NCBI GenBank assembly: GCA_020435185.1
Contig: JAGRAA010000246.1
Coordinates: 1 to 6,300 of the forward strand
Direction: 5' to 3'
Origin: Bdellovibrionales bacterium
GTDB taxonomy: Bacteria > Bdellovibrionota > Bdellovibrionia > Bdellovibrionales > UBA1609
DNA length: 6,300 bases
The translations under genes and the position numbers were made by a program. Of this stretch, positions 5,379 to 6,300 are shown one piece after another; positions within the stretch are counted from its first letter, which is position 1, and every line of letters begins with the position of its first letter. Below the pieces are notes generated by a model. The model was not told the origin of the DNA, ran no database searches, and saw only the letters and a program-made list of their open reading frames with translations.

Positions 5379-5404
5379 ACTGAAATTTTGATTCAGTCGA
5401 GGAG
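5379..5404 (+). promoter_or_regulatory. Inverted repeat and ribosome binding site before the secreted-protein gene
   Basis: ACTGAA (5379-5384) and TTCAGT (5392-5397) form a perfect 6-bp inverted repeat with a 7-base loop. It ends one base before the strong Shine-Dalgarno GAGGAG (5399-5404), which is 5 bases from the ATG at 5410. The repeat may be an operator or a leader hairpin. A weak promoter could be TTGCGG (5352-5357) with TAAACT (5376-5381), 18 bp apart, but this is uncertain. Confidence 0.4.
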
Positions 5405-5409
5405 TACCT

Positions 5410-6126
5410 ATGCGAAAAAAGGTTTTTGTTTATATTCTATTTCTTTCAGCCTGGGGTTACGCTCAAGCAGAGGGTCGTATGGATACCTTTGGCCAGATTC
5501 AAGAGCTTTCAAAATATGTTAGCGCCGTAAATTGTGCTCCTGTGGATTTAAAAAATACTGACGTACTGGTCGTCGAAGGCAAGGAGTATTCTATTGATTC
5601 ACTAGACTTAATCGCTCAGTCTACGGGTCTTAATGTTTCGAAACAAATGGTGAGAGAAATATTGATCTCCTTAGAAAGAGAAGGAGTTTTTGAGTCTTGT
5701 GAAAACCTATCGCGAACATTAAACGCCCAAGTGCGTTGCACGACTACTCAAGGGAGAGATCGGGATGAGAATAGATTGGGAAGCCGTTCTTTTGTTTCTT
5801 CAGACCCATTTCGAGAGGTAAGGCAGAGTGTGAATTATAAAACCGAAGATGATCCTCTGAATGAAGGGGTAGAGCGCAATTATGGAGGCGTTCAGCTCGG
5901 CATCAACGAAAGTAGTGAGTCTAAGACTTATCTTGAAGTCGGTGGAGAAGTTTCATATAAAAAATCAGAAAGGGCTGAGGTCTTTAAAGACCCATCTTCT
6001 CTTAAACCAAATACAGTAATCACTCTTGGCAATATTGGAAAAGACTATGGTTATTCTGTGGAGGTTATTCCCAATGGCGAAGGAAAAAATAAAGTCTATT
6101 TTAAATTTTTTAATAAAAGATTTTAG
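5410..6126 (+). CDS. Secreted protein of unknown function
   Basis: A 238-residue protein. The start is well supported by GAGGAG 5 bases upstream and by the signal peptide it creates: MRKK, a hydrophobic VFVYILFLSAWGYA core, and likely cleavage after AQA (residue 20). No transmembrane segment follows and no lipobox Cys is at the cleavage site, so it is probably periplasmic or exported. Cysteines are at 42, 97 and 109. Residues 21-100 look helical (QIQELSKYV, SKQMVREILISLEREGVFESC). From about 120 on it is polar and Ser/Arg/Glu-rich, ending in beta-like segments (VGGEVSYKKS, VITLGNIG, KVYFKFFNKRF). I recognise no family. It diverges from protease paralog 2, sharing a 139-base intergenic region, so the two may be co-regulated. 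Nothing in the sequence shows that it is a protease partner. No equivalent gene stands in the same place beside paralog 1. Confidence 0.7.
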   Translation: MRKKVFVYILFLSAWGYAQAEGRMDTFGQIQELSKYVSAVNCAPVDLKNTDVLVVEGKEYSIDSLDLIAQSTGLNVSKQMVREILISLEREGVFESCENLSRTLNAQVRCTTTQGRDRDENRLGSRSFVSSDPFREVRQSVNYKTEDDPLNEGVERNYGGVQLGINESSESKTYLEVGGEVSYKKSERAEVFKDPSSLKPNTVITLGNIGKDYGYSVEVIPNGEGKNKVYFKFFNKRF

Positions 6127-6128
6127 AT

Positions 6129-6300
6129 CTATTTTTGGTCAGCGAATTGATTGAGCCAAATAAAAATTTGATTTAAAGCCAAGGCCCAATCCTTATTACT
6201 CGCAGATTTTAATGTTTCATAGGCGACTGCGCCTATTTTTTTTTCATTAAGAACGTCATTGAGAAGAGCTTGGTTTTGATCTCCTCCATATTCAATGAGG
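6129..6300 (-). CDS. C-terminal end of an unidentified protein (runs off right edge)
   Basis: On the minus strand 56 sense codons are open from the right edge to a TAG at 6129-6131. The visible tail begins LIEYGGDQNQ, passes through NDVLNEKKIGAVAYETLKSA and ends in KDWALALNQIFIWLNQFADQK. It is helical and Trp-containing, with ordinary-looking codon use. The frame is open to the edge, which is why I read it as a real gene end. It converges on the secreted-protein gene with only 2 bases between stop codons. Family is not recognised; the N-terminal part is outside the window. Confidence 0.65.
   Translation of the reverse strand, partial: LIEYGGDQNQALLNDVLNEKKIGAVAYETLKSASNKDWALALNQIFIWLNQFADQK
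6219..6244 (+). terminator. Intrinsic terminator of the secreted-protein gene, inside the convergent gene
   Basis: ATAGGCG (6219-6225) and CGCCTAT (6230-6236) form a perfect 7-bp stem with a 4-base loop. A run of nine T follows (6236-6244, the first T also closing the stem). It is a textbook rho-independent terminator for plus-strand transcripts, 93 bases after the stop at 6126. It is embedded in the minus-strand coding sequence, where it encodes KKIGAVAY. Confidence 0.75.

Overview
The window is about 6.3 kb of AT-rich bacterial DNA. Its most telling genes are two related secreted serine proteases of the chymotrypsin/V8-like fold. They sit with Sec-type signal peptides, a small soluble KAP-type P-loop NTPase and a toxin-antitoxin-like pair. 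Low-GC chromosomes rich in secreted trypsin-like proteases are typical of predatory Bdellovibrionota such as the Bacteriovorax/Halobacteriovorax group. That placement is inference from gene content and composition; no marker gene is present.

Layout. Positions 1-490 (minus) hold the N-terminal 163 codons of protease paralog 1, which runs off the left edge. Its promoter and 5' leader occupy about 491-564. A 267-base gap follows, with a nested inverted repeat and a small open stretch of doubtful meaning. A large plus-strand gene for a KAP NTPase covers 832-2967. It converges on a minus-strand two-gene operon: a DUF4160 protein (3282-3521) followed by a ribbon-helix-helix antitoxin-like protein (3047-3319). 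That operon has a strong promoter, an array of 12-bp-spaced operator half-sites, and apparently a leaderless first gene. Upstream of it lies a broken gene for a small secreted protein (about 3613-3862, minus) with a perfect 17-bp tandem duplication at its end. Protease paralog 2 is complete at 4005-5270 (minus). It diverges from a secreted protein of unknown function (5410-6126, plus). That gene converges, 2 bases apart, on the C-terminal end of another minus-strand gene (6129 to the right edge), whose coding sequence contains the apparent terminator of the plus-strand gene.

How the parts fit. The two proteases share their coding layout and also their leader: -10 box, a 23-base promoter core and two leader blocks lie at identical distances from both start codons. 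They are duplicates whose control was kept. The NTPase, the toxin-antitoxin-like pair and the damaged secreted gene lie between them. The sampled NTPase lines are clearly more AT-rich (about 20-33% GC) than the sampled protease lines (about 35-57%). This suggests an accessory, possibly phage-defence, insertion between tandem protease copies. No transposase, integrase, tRNA, rRNA or CRISPR array was seen. The most system-like element is the KAP NTPase plus DUF4160/RHH module. A defence role for it is a hypothesis.
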